Notes under the pieces: model-generated
Database searches by the model: none
The model's input: the letters and a program-made list of their open reading frames with translations, nothing else
What the model was told of the DNA's origin: nothing
In this document: one piece after another, positions 44,139 to 54,414 of the stretch
Layout of the letters: every line of letters begins with the position of its first letter
Position numbering within the stretch: position 1 is the first letter of the stretch
Position numbers and translations under genes: made by a program
Assembly (NCBI RefSeq): GCF_014633365.1
Contig: NC_068350.1
Span: forward strand, 35,145,119 to 35,209,118
DNA length: 64,000 nucleotides
Direction: 5' to 3'
From: Diospyros lotus
Taxonomy: Eukaryota; Streptophyta; Magnoliopsida; Ericales; Ebenaceae

Positions 44139-46731
44139 TGTAACGACCCATTGTTGAGACTCGAGTATGAATTTTGCATGCCTTGGTGCTAATTTGATCT
44201 TGTTATGATTAATGGTTAGAGTATGGTTGTGTTGGATAATGATTAAATGTGTGAGCTAAGTGATTAAGCTAGATTTTGGTGTTGTGTCCGAATGTATGCG
44301 AGAATTGCAGCATAGATATCTGAATATAGGCTAGGGTATTCAAGTGAGCGCCTAAGCATTCGGATGTGTGAGTTTTGGGCCTTATTTGGATGGCATATGA
44401 AGTATTCGGATGTGCCTCATGGCCCTTGTGTCTTATATTCAGATGGCATATTAGATATCCAGATGTGCCTTTGGCTTTGAGTCTTGCATTCGAATGAAAG
44501 GCTAGCATATTTGGATGTCCTCTTTGAGTTTTTGTGAATGACATTTGGATGTGGGGGGGGGGGGGAAGAGATTCGGATGTGGCTTGTGGCATTCGGATAT
44601 GAACAAAGGCATTCAAATGCCCCATGTTTCAGGAATTTGGTTTCTCCTTGAAGCCCGATTTAGACCTTGATGCAGCTTGAATATCTCAAAACTCAAAACA
44701 TAAAAGTTGCATATCGTTTTCTTATCGTTCCATAGAATCTTAAATCATCTCAATCAGAGCTCGTATGAGAGAGTTGTGTGCATATTATGAAGCGATATCA
44801 AAACTGTCCAGATTTTCTTTTTCATTTAATGCCACTCATATTCGGATATATGTCTTAACATCCGGATATCCTTCTTAATTCTTTGTCTCTAGAATCTGAA
44901 TGACCCCTTCTATATCTGGATATTACTCACATACCCTTGGCTCAATTTTGTTTCTTGCCTTTGGATGTCCCTTACCATTTTCGGATGGCTCTCACAATCA
45001 TCAAGCCATTATATGGGGATGTTTTCTTATTGTATTTGGATCTCACTATCACCAATTCCCATGCCTATTTCTTGACCTAAACCTCAATTTTTTAAGAGAC
45101 ATGTCGGGGAACTTTTCCTCCCATCTTGCCACGCATTTTTCCCCACTTTCCCTTGCCCCTTATATATATATATCAAGTGTTGAGAGAAGAGAGGATTATT
45201 TATAGAGAGTTTGGCTGAGAGGTAGAAGTACAGACAAGAAGAAGAAGAGGAAGAAGAAGGAGGTTTAGCTAAGCCTTGGCTTTATTTTCGATACAGGCAA
45301 GTTCTCTTCTTTTATTCTTGCTATTACAAGTCTTTCTCCTTTTCTCCTCCCTGTACAAGTTGTTCCCTTCCTCTTTCAGTATGTGAGCTTTTGCTTCCTC
45401 TGTTCTTGTTAATCTTTAGTTAATTTGATTATTTTTAGAAGGAACCAAGTTTTGGGCATTTTGCATGTTGGCATTTTCTGGTTGGAGGGGCTCGGTTGGG
45501 TCTTATTCTAGTAGACATGGAGAGTTAGTTCCTTCTCCAATTTCTTGTGGAATGAAGATAGATTACCGTGAGGGTAGGTTCCAATTGTGGATGTTGGATT
45601 TGGGTTTCTGTAATTTCTGGTACCATGTTATTTCATATGTTTGCAGAGATGTTGATATTGTGGCCGAGGAAACAGTGCATGTGCTTTATGTGATTTTCCA
45701 TAATTTTCCATATTTTGCATTATATGTGACTTCCCATAAGGGCAAGTAGAGCTTGATGCATGATTTTATGAGGGCAATGTATCATCGTTTATGCTCATTA
45801 TGCCTTTGTATTATATTTAGACACGAGCACTATAATGTATACGATTTCCTATATGGGCGAGCAGGGATGCATGGTTTTATGGGGGCTATGTATCATTGTT
45901 TATGCTTATTATGCCACTGCATTCTATATGTGCATTTGCATGGTTCTTGGCCCCAGTTCTAGTATTACAGCTTTACAATGTCAGGTAATTCGAATCGAGT
46001 TTATGAGTGCTCTTAAGTGCCGATCTAGGGAATTTCAGCTCGAGCACGGGTGTTGGTTGCTCCTACCCGAGCGAGCTTCAGCTTGAGTTACAGGTACAGC
46101 TTGCCTTCAAGGCAACAACAAGTTTGTGATATCAACTTGGGTGCTAGTGATTTTTATTTGGCCCCCAAGATCCAATATGTGCATATCTTTGTTATGCGGT
46201 TGGTACCTGTTATTCTGCATATGATTGGTTTCCATGCTTTGCATGAGTTTTGCACTTAGGTGCAAGTTATTCTTTACTTTCCTTATTCTTGTCAGCCTTT
46301 CCTTCATATATGCTTGCTGAGTCTTATGACTCACTCTTTCTTCTCTTCATTCCAAGTAAGGACAAGGGCAAAGATGAGGGTGAGTCTAATGGTGTTGGAC
46401 CTACCTGAGTAAAGGGTGTACAGGGCAGTCCATGTTGACCTTACCATGGGGCAGAGTTATATGACAGGGTTGTTGTGTCTTTTTAGTTTTTGGTTGGCTT
46501 GTATATTTGTAAACCCTATAGCCTTGTGGGCTAGTTGTGTTTTGAGATGCATGCTTAGGTTATGATTTTTGCTTCTATTGTAAGATTTATTATCAGGTAT
46601 ATATGAATCCAGGTGTGCATGCATGGCAGATTTGTCGCTTTCCTTTGGTTTCTTTTTTTTTTTTTTTTCTTTAAGGCCACTCACTCGAGTTCTTAGGCCT
46701 GGCTGGGGGATTCGGGTGGGGAGGTCCCACA
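44139..46731. mobile_element. Long solo LTR with ATTCGGATG repeats
   Basis: About 2.6-kb insertion between FVSI and AYIHV of the copia integrase. Starts TGTAACGACCC and ends near GGTCCCACA; flanks GTATT and ACATT give an imperfect duplication, so ends are approximate by a few bases. No pol. The block at 44280-44620 and on to 45020 holds some 15 copies of a motif close to cattcggatgtg. The sequence gactcactctttcttc then ccaagtaaggacaagg near 46330-46370 resembles Tekay chromovirus LTRs. Frames at 45465-46259 have no recognisable domain. Confidence 0.7.
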
Positions 46732-47040
46732 ACATTGCTTATATTCATGTTCTAGATGAGAAGAGATCAAAGCTTGACGAAGAAAGTAATAAGTTACCTT
46801 TGTTGGCTATGATTCAAGCTCCAAACGATACAAGTTCTATGATCCCCCCAATGGAAAAATTATCATAAGTAGAGATGTAGAGTTTGACAAAGGAAACTCG
46901 TGGGATTGGAAAGTCCCTCAATGTGAAGAATATGTCATTTTTCCTTTATAAGAAAAGGAATCTAGCCAAAAAGCAAGGCAAGATGTTGCTACTCCGCCTC
47001 ATTCTCTTACTCCTCATGGTAGCTCCTTTGAAGGACCAGG
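46732..47040 (+). pseudogene. Copia integrase C-terminal part
   Basis: AYIHVLDEKRSKLDEESNKL continues the interrupted integrase frame, followed after a shift by IISRDVEFDKGNSWDWKVPQ, the conserved copia segment before RT. Decays after about 47030. Confidence 0.82.
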
Positions 47041-47371
47041 GCTGGCTTTAAACTAAGTGGGGCCCTAGGCAACAATTATTTTAGTGGTCCTTTACTAATA
47101 TAAATAAATAATAAAAATTATTAAAAAACTTTTTTTCTTGCTTTTTGAAATGCAAAATCACTAATTAAATTTTTGTATTCAAGTTTAGAAAACAAATATT
47201 TTCAATTTACAATATAAAAAAATTACTTAAACTTTCTTGTAATATAATTGAACGTAAATAATATTTTATTAGTTTTAGTTTTGAAAGTAAATAATACACT
47301 GAAGTTTGAACATTTTACAAGATTTTGTGCTTGGATTGGAGTCGCTCGAGGTAATCAAGTTTAAGGAGGGG
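47041..47371. other. AT-rich segment, origin unclear
   Basis: Replaces the expected copia RT and RNase H. Begins ctggctttaaactaagtggggccctagg, continues AT-rich, and ends with a purine tract ttaaggaggg just before the LTR start at 47372. The start resembles a hAT transposon end, but I find no matching other end. Confidence 0.35.
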
Positions 47372-47505
47372 TGTTGGAAGATTAAACTTGATACATTGAA
47401 AGATTAAGTGTGATACATTAAACATTTATTTTGAAATCATACATTTACATGGTTCATGTACCTACATAGTTAATTGCATCTTAATTATTATTATTATTAA
47501 TTAGT

Positions 47506-48900
47506 ATGTTGGTGGTATTATAGTATTGGCTTATTTTAAAAAATTGATTGATCTTGAAATCTTTTTGCTGAAAAATGAGAATTTAATGCGAATGAGAGTG
47601 ATTGGAGAATTGCTTTGTACAATAAATAAAATAAAAAATAAAAGCAATAGAATGACACATAAGATTTATAGTGGGGTTTAAGCAATTAATGACCTAGTGG
47701 ACTCCCTTAACTCCTTACTAAGGATTTTAAACACTTCACTATAGTCTCTTACTTGATCATAAGTAGGCCTTCTAATCCCCAAGACTAAGATTTACAACTT
47801 CTTACAAACAATGTAGGCCCTCTAACAATTTTACTAGAAATTACAAAAGAGAGAGTCTAAAAGATTAATCTCTTAGTTACAAAATCTCTCAAACAAATAA
47901 ATACAAGACTTGAATAAATAAATACAAATGAGGATAAAAGCCTTTGAGAAAAATTTTAAAACACATAGCACTTGAGAGCAGTTGGAACACTTAAACCTTG
48001 CAATTAATTTTCTAACCCCATAAATGCTCCATCAAGTCTGAATTTATAAAGCAAGATAAGCCATTTAAAAATTTAACCGTTGGTGGGTAGTTGGCACATT
48101 TAATGACCTACTTGAACTAACCGTTGGAGATTTCTATGACAAAAATGGTCGACAGATTTACAGAATTGGTCGACTGGTTAGTTCAAAAATTTGAAAAACA
48201 ATCGACGTTGGAGCAAAAAAATGATCAACGTCCCTAAAAAATAGTCGACCAGTCTTGATGCAGTGGTTGCCAACCGCTCAACGCCAAGAGCCTAATTTTG
48301 ACCGATCAATAGGCTATAGAAGTCGGTCGACAGTAGGGGACAAAAGTGGTCCACAGTTCCTTAGAACATGTCGACAACTTGTCATTCGCTTTTTAAAACA
48401 GTTTGGTCCATTTTCTCTAACAATATTTTAAATCTGATTTTGAAACACATATTAGGAGATTCTTTTGAATCAAAAAAACTTTGTTTTTTCAATCTCCATC
48501 AAGAAATGATTTGCATTTAAAGAAATATTGAAATTGATTTTTCATTTGAGACCAAAAACATTTTATAACTTGGTTTAGGATATGGATATAAAACAAATGT
48601 TTTTCATTATCAAAACCAGAACATGAGTAAAATATCACTCTCATGTCCAATGCGTTTGGAATTTGATTTTAGGTCAACTTTTCAAATCACAATTTGTTTA
48701 GGGAAGGAGCTGACATCATTAATGAAATCAAAACTCCATTCGTGGCAATTAAATGACATCACTATAATATTTGTTATGTCATAGGCAAAAATTCATTAAA
48801 AGACCAAAAAAGCCCAAAATAACTTTTTGGGCTAAAACGTGTAAATTTTCCAATCCCCCACGCAGTACGCAAACTAGATAACTCTGACATCCAAAAATTT
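47506..48900 (-). mobile_element. LTR-B copy 2
   Basis: Homologue of 1263-2570 and 58926-61600, lacking the first bases of the LTR. It keeps five clear GTCGAC words (48147, 48170, 48243, 48323, 48367, approximate). Followed by a short version of the LTR-like segment and the MED26-like flank. No gag present. Confidence 0.7.
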
Positions 48901-49469
48901 AACAAAAATTTAATAGTCAATTAGACCCTAAGACAAAACAAAGCATCTTATTTGACACTTCACCCCTTTTTTGTCATGTTTCTTCTCTTAAAACATATGT
49001 AGAAAGAGTGTGCAATTTAATAATAAATAAAATCTTTTTGTTTGTCTTTATTTGAGTAAAAGCGACAAGTTTGATCATATTCTCTTTTCTCGTACAAATA
49101 ACAATTTTAAAGTATTTGGTAGATCATTTTGCAACATTTTACATAAATGAAATTTCGTCGTACATCCTTACAAAAGTAGTAGTCCACAAGTTTGATCGTT
49201 GGTCGTTTATAGTTTTAAGTATAAATAACCATTTTAGCAAATTATGTAAATAATTTTATATATAAGAATTTCTCATCTAAAATGCAATACTAACAACTAT
49301 ATATTTTAACAGAAAAGCAATAGAGGAAAACACAACTATTTTAATGATTTATGCATATTTATTATATTTGTTTCATTATTTTTCATATATGTGTTAGGAG
49401 ATGGGATATATATTAATGTATAAGATCAACAAAAGTTAGACATATGTGGGAATAAAAGAAAATCTCATC

Positions 49470-49708
49470 ACCTTTGTAAAATACCCCGAGAGCCCAGAGG
49501 AGAATAGTATATATCCAGGATAAGTAAGGAAGGAAACAATACTAGCTGGATACCTTTTGGGCTAAATGCAGGCAAAGAACTCCAGGGTTAAGCGTGCTTG
49601 ACCTAGGGAAATCCAAGGATGGGTGACCCCCCTGAGAAGTTCGTGTAGGCTCATTAGGGTAAGTTGTTCTGGTCCTTCCTATCCCTCGATGCGGGATGTT
49701 ACAACCTT
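49470..49708 (+). mobile_element. 5S-rRNA-bearing solo LTR (Cassandra-like)
   Basis: 229-bp insertion (49475-49703) with a perfect ACCTT target duplication (49470-49474 and 49704-49708). Ends TGTAAAATACCCCG and CGGGATGTTACA are inverted. The middle (49576-49650) matches the 3' half of plant 5S rRNA: agaactcc, gttaagcgtgcttg, aggatgggtgacc, then ctgagaagtt. Those words cover the 5S internal promoter (A box to C box) on the + strand. Cassandra retrotransposons carry 5S sequence in short LTRs of this size; a solo LTR of that group is the best reading. A direct 5S pseudogene is less likely given the LTR ends. Confidence 0.78.
49576..49650 (+). ncRNA. 5S rRNA-like internal-promoter segment
   Basis: Partial 5S rRNA similarity inside the 229-bp solo LTR. 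It covers the RNA polymerase III box A region (gttaagcgtgcttg) and box C (gatgggtgacc). The spacer between them (acctagggaaatcca) differs from canonical plant 5S. The 5' third of 5S is not recognisable. Not a functional 5S gene. Confidence 0.7.
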
Positions 49709-50397
49709 GTAAACAGAGAATCTTTATGGTTGAGACTCTTAAATATAGACATGCCCCCAATGCGTTACTCAACATTTTTTGGTCTAGGTTTTTCCCTAGC
49801 CTCATCTGTTGTCGCTTCGACGTTGTTTCTTGTTTTATATAATTCATACTTACAAAAAAAAAAAAAACAAATTCCCAGAAAAATCTCTCTAAAGATGGCA
49901 ACATAATCTTGAACAACTAGAAGAATATCACCAGTCATTGATTTTGATCTTTTATATCAGATTGATACAATTAATCCTGCAGTAAATTATATCTCTATGT
50001 TTGGCGTTTAAGAACCCCTCTTTAGTTGAACCCAGTTCTTTGTGCCCCTCGCGTGCTTGGTTGAGGTTACCATAATTCCTTCATATTGAGGTTACACTTC
50101 AGACAATCGATATTCTTGGAAACACCACCACGAAAAGTCTGCAAACAAAATTTAATCGATCTTTTGGAAAAATCTTTCGTTTTTGAAAGGATCTTCAGTG
50201 TTGGATTGTTGTAACCGATTGGCTCTTAAGAGTACCAAAATTGGTAAGAACTAAAGTTCTTAAGCTTTATTTCTTACTTGTCTTGTGTATCAAATTCAAG
50301 CTTTCATAGTAAATCAGATAGTAGCCAAATTCTGGTTTCTAGATATATATTGGCTGGACCTGATTTTTTTCGTGTAGGTTTTTTGGAATTTTGAGCC

Positions 50398-50964
50398 GCG
50401 TCTGGCAACTTTGGAGCTTTGGATGAATAGAGGAACTATTTTCAGGAATCCAACTTTGACATGTTCGATGTCATCGAGTATGTTATCATGGTGGGGACCT
50501 CTGATTCGCCCCAGGAGTTCATTTCAAGGAGGGATCAAATTGCCCAGGTCTTATTTTCTTGGCAAAGTTGTTCAGTGAAAAGGGTGCAATAGTGTTGAGT
50601 TGGGGGTGGCCCATGGCGACCAGGAAGGAGGCTGCAAGAGTACTGGATTTCACAAAGATGCTTGTGGTATTAATGAGAACCAGATCATGAATGGCAGTGC
50701 AGATGAACAGTTGGAGATGAACTTGAACCAATGCGAAAAGGAAAAAGGCTGCAAGAGTACTCGATTTCACAGAGGTGCTTGTGGTATTAACGAGAACAAG
50801 ATCATGAACAGGAGTGGAAATGAATAGTTGGAGATGAACTCGAACCAACTAGGAATTGATAACCATGACGCAGATGAGTTATTGGCTAAGGAGATTGAAG
50901 AGGAGCTTCTAACTATAGAGGAAGTCTTAAGGATTAACTGATCCTTGACAACAGCCAGGATGAG
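50398..50964 (+). pseudogene. MED26: MED26-like copy C, exon 1
   Basis: Same length (567 nt) as the intact exon at 63429 but broken: the start codon is GCG (50398-50400), Trp 11 is TAG (50428-50430), one base is inserted near 50561 and one deleted near 50940. Both halves of the internal 39-codon repeat are present (GCKSTGFHKD and GCKSTRFHRG). The donor GTATAT at 50965 is kept. Confidence 0.82.
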
Positions 50965-51055
50965 GTATATCCCCATAATTGGGCTCACATTTTCTGACAT
51001 TTCCAACTTCTATGCTTACGGTTCTTTATCATAATTTCTGATCTAAAATATTAGA

Positions 51056-52065
51056 AAATATGTTGAATATTGATTCAAAGTTGCTGATTTAGTGGGTTGA
51101 TTGGGTTAAAATTATGTTTACTGATTTAGTGGGTTGAGATAATTTCATTTTTTTTTAAATTTAAGTCCAACAATAAATCCTATTTTCTTGTTACTCAGTT
51201 GACATGTATTGCCTATTTAAAGGCATAATGATATGAATAAAGTAATGAGGTTACAGCCTTTCACATTCATGTTTTTTTTTCAACTTTTGTTCGTTAACTT
51301 CATAGCTACCAATGTCTCTGAAATTCCAACAGGGGTATTAGGGCATTCAATGATCTTAAGGGGCCTGTGAGAGAGAACCCATCAACGCCTTATTTATTTC
51401 TATGGCTTCTACCAACACATCATCTCTTTCACCACCAGTTTTTGATGGACAAAATTATCAAGTATGGGCTATCAAAATGAAAGCTCATTTGAGAGGTCTC
51501 AGTTTATGGAAGTGGGTCGAAAGTGAAAGGGAGATACCTCCGCTTGGCAACAATCCTACGGCAATTGAAGAGAAAATGCTCTTCTAGTTGGTGAGAAGTG
51601 CATCAAGAAGAATTTTTTGGAGAGAAGTGCTCTATGAAACTGAATTGTTTTCTTTTTAACATTTGAAGGAAGTATTGATTGTGATGAGAAGTGCATCAAG
51701 AAGTGAAGAGAAGTGCTTCACAATTGGGAAGAAATTTGGAGAGAAGTGCTCCATAAAAAGTTGAAGTTTTGTAACTTTGAATCAAGGAGGAATGTTGAAT
51801 ATTGATTCAAAGTTGTTGATTTAGTGGGTTGATTGGGTCAAAATTCTGTTTACTGATTTAGTGGGTTGAGATAATTTTATTTTTTTTTAAATTTAAGTCC
51901 AGCAATAAATCTCATTTTCTTGTTATTCAGTTGACATGTATTGCCTATTTAAAGGCATGATGGTATGAATAAAATAATGAGGTTACAGCCTCACATTCAT
52001 ATTTTTTTTTCTGCTTTTATTCGTTAACTTCATAGCTACCAATGTCTCTAAATTCCAACAAAATA
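51056..52065 (+). mobile_element. 1000-bp gag-only LTR element (TR-GAG-like)
   Basis: Element 51061-52060 with paired LTRs (51061-51331, 271 bp; 51793-52060, 268 bp), TGTTGAATATT to ATTCCAACA, and a perfect AAATA duplication (51056-51060, 52061-52065). Between them are a degenerate primer site (ggtattagggc, 51334-51344), a 61-codon gag start and a polypurine tract (atcaaggaggaa, 51781-51792). There is no pol at all. This matches the layout of non-autonomous gag-carrying terminal-repeat retrotransposons of copia type. It sits in the intron of MED26-like copy C. Confidence 0.85.
51402..51587 (+). CDS. Copia gag N-terminal protein (61 codons)
   Basis: Open frame from ATG 51402: ASTNTSSLSPPVFDGQNYQVW, then KMKAHLRGLSLWKWVES. 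The PPVFDGQNYQVWAIKMKAHL-type start is that of copia gag (DUF4219-like). It stops at 51585-51587, about a fifth of the usual gag length, with no zinc knuckle. The downstream 200 bp repeats the words gagaagtgcatcaagaag and gagagaagtgct. Confidence 0.7.
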   Translation: MASTNTSSLSPPVFDGQNYQVWAIKMKAHLRGLSLWKWVESEREIPPLGNNPTAIEEKMLF

Positions 52066-52405
52066 TGCTCAAAAAAGGGAGAGATCTTTTACCTTTTTTA
52101 ATTATTTTTATGTTGGAGAATAAGAGGGAGATAATTTGTCAAAAAAATTTAAAAATCATGTCTTTCAAACCTCAAAATTGATAAAGAAATTTCAAAAAGC
52201 TTATTTTCAGGGTTTTACAAGTTTAGTTCAATTCTAGACAACTGAGCTTTCCAAATCGCCATTTTTTTATTTTAAAAAGGTTTTGTATTTTAACAAATTT
52301 TCTAATTTTTTCACTTTCTATGAAGTAATTTTTTAAGAAACTGAGACTGTTTTCCATGAAGCAATTAAGTACCCCCTTATGCTTAAAACTTTGCCAAGTG
52401 TGGCA

Positions 52406-53527
52406 ACACATGTTGAGCCAACATGTATTATTATATATCTTAAGATTTTGATAAAAAAAAAAAAGATTTTGATAATTAACAAAATGATCAATTTTTAACT
52501 ATATTCAAATCCATATCCCTCAATTTTATTTTCCAGTGATTTGTGTTATGGAATTAATTCAAATAAAGTATGATTGATTAGTTAAATTATTTTGCAAATA
52601 TTCTTTAATGGAGAAAACTTATTTTTAGCATTTATAGTTCATTAGTCCACTATTCATAGCTCATTAGTCGACTAAGCGGAGAGCATCTCTGCATAAATGT
52701 TTTTTTCCATGCAACATTAGTTAACTAAACCTCATATTAGTCGACTATTGAATTTCATTAGTCGACTAAAGGTTCAACAATTAATATTCTATTAAAAGTT
52801 CTGATTAGTCGACTATCGAAGTCTAATGGGCATAAAAGTTTAAAAAGAAAATAGGTCGTCCTAAGGAGTATAAAATCTCCTCAAGCAAGTCTTTGAAGCC
52901 TCTATTATTCACGTTCAACCCTCCAAGAGTCATCATCAAGAAGCTCAAGATGCTATTATCCTCTCATTCAAGAATCAAGAAGCTTGTGTTCTGGATTGCT
53001 AAATCAACATCAAGCCCAAGGTAATTGAAAGTTGAAGCGTTGAAAAGAAATTGATTCTTTACTTCATCAACTGAGGGTATATCTAGTTTATTCAATTATT
53101 GTCTTGTAATAGTTTTTCTATGATTTATTTGTGTCTTTGTGAGGATGATCTTTGTAAATTGTTAAATTTTTGTGTGGTTTGTTTTGGTTTCCTAGATCCT
53201 TTCAAAATTTAGGTGTTTGTGTGTAGTTCCCAAGATAAACTAAGGGAAAATCTTGGCGTTGATTGCATTAGTGGAGCCCCAAGAGTTGTTGAGATCTTAG
53301 GAGAGTGGAGTAGGTGTTTAAGATATACTGAATCACTATACATCGCCTTGTCTATTATTTGTTCTTTATCTTTTTCATATCTGCATCATCATTTGACGTA
53401 AAATAGATATAATTTGCTATAGAATGAATAATCATTTAAATATTGAAATAATTGGAAAAGTTTTATATAACCACTCAATTCACCTCTTCCCTCTTGAGTG
53501 GCCATTACCCAAGGGACCAACAACACA
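52406..53527. mobile_element. Solo LTR with ATTAGTCGACTA repeats, ACACA duplication
   Basis: 52411-53522 (1112 bp), TGTTGAGCCAAC to GGGACCAACA, with ACACA on both sides (52406-52410 and 53523-53527). The 3' end (caattcacctcttccctcttgagtgg) is Sirevirus-like. Four copies of ATTAGTCGACTA plus variants lie at 52640-52815. No internal domain, so a solo LTR. Confidence 0.82.
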
Positions 53528-53547
53528 AACAAGTCTTTATACTACAG

Positions 53548-54414
53548 GCTATAGATATTGGGAAGTCTGTTAAGGCTCTCACAAAACATGGGGCGAAGAA
53601 TATTAGTGAACTGGAAGGGCAGATGATAGAGTATGCAGTCTTACCTCTAGCTAGGCTGAAGTACAGATGTGTGTTAATGTTTTGATATGGCTACTTAATT
53701 TCTTTCGCGTTTCAATTATTTGGTAATGGAATAATTTCCTGCCAACATAGTCACTACATCTAACTCAATCGGATCTTCTTTTATTTCCAGTCAAGATTGT
53801 TGATTTCTATAACTTTGATGACGCTGTTGATGATGATTTTTTCCTGATCCGACTGATTTGTTTATCCTTCCATGTACTTGAATTTAGTTGAAACCATGTT
53901 GCTATCGGACTGTTCTTGTTCATAAGCTCCTAGTCATCTAGCATTTGATAACAATTTGAATCGGCACAACACTAATTCAAATTCTCTGGATTGCAGACTT
54001 TGGAAGGATATGATGGATGAGTGGTTCGATAGTATTAAAATGGTTATCGTAGGCAGGGTTTTCATTTCTTGTTTTGGTTTGAGACTCAGTTGTTGATGGA
54101 TATACATGAACATGAGTTCTAATTTTGATATTTTACTCAACAGATTCAAAAGTTGCCCTAGAATCTGATAAACCTAATGCACCATATGAAGAGGAAGGGC
54201 TGCCTGTACCTTCATTGGAAGAAGAAGCTTTCTTTACTTTTCAAACTGCTCCAGAAGACCTGTCCAAGGTGTGTGTATATATATATGTGTGTGTGTTGTG
54301 GGCTTTTCTTTTTTTTTCTTTTTTTTCTATGATCAGAGATTGACAATTTTCTTTTCTTTTTTTTTTTTCTTAAACTGCACTTGATGAAGTTCTTTGAAGG
54401 GATGGATGAAGTTC
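53548..54414 (+). pseudogene. MED26: MED26-like copy C, exons 3 to 6
   Basis: Exon 3 (53548-53630, AIDIGKSVKALTKHGAKNIS, donor gtatgc), exon 4 (53997-54048, LWKDMMDEWFDSIKMVI), exon 5 (54144-54268, EEGLPVPSLEEEAFFTFQTA) and the start of exon 6 (54390-54414, FFEGMDE). The exon 3-exon 4 junction in phase 2 gives the continuous segment ending in WKDMMDEW, the hallmark of the TFIIS N-terminal (LW) domain of plant MED26. Exon 2 is deleted in this copy; exon 6 is cut by an inserted LTR. The exon 4-5 phase does not fit simply, so one of those boundaries is uncertain. Confidence 0.75.

Larger units (their letters stand above)
41860..47505 (+). mobile_element. Ty1/copia element, internally deleted
   Basis: + strand copia. 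5' LTR 41860-42722 (TGTTGGAAGATT to CATCATCAACA), primer site 42726-42738, gag, part of integrase, a solo LTR at 44139-46731, the rest of integrase, then polypurine tract and a truncated 3' LTR (47372-47505) matching the first 130 bases of the 5' LTR. Protease, the integrase zinc domain, RT and RNase H are missing. The 3' LTR is cut by LTR-B copy 2. Confidence 0.82.
48901..50397 (+). promoter_or_regulatory. MED26-like 5' flank, copy C
   Basis: Same blocks as before copy A, with a 229-bp solo LTR at 49475-49703. A short deletion near 50175 (tcgtttttgaaaggatc) removes the tctgcaaggcataagac words found in copies A and E. A possible 5'-UTR intron donor is at ggtaagaac (about 50243) and the acceptor gtgtag at about 50377. 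Confidence 0.55.

Noticed and set aside
44900..46334. Frames of 70-100 codons in the long solo LTR
   Set aside because: Cys/Tyr-rich overlapping frames without domains; located inside an LTR.
47036..47371. hAT transposon end
   Set aside because: The first 20 bases resemble a hAT terminus, but no matching inverted end or 8-bp duplication was found.
49576..49650. Functional 5S rRNA gene
   Set aside because: Only the 3' half is recognisable, the inter-box spacer is altered, and it lies inside an LTR-like unit.
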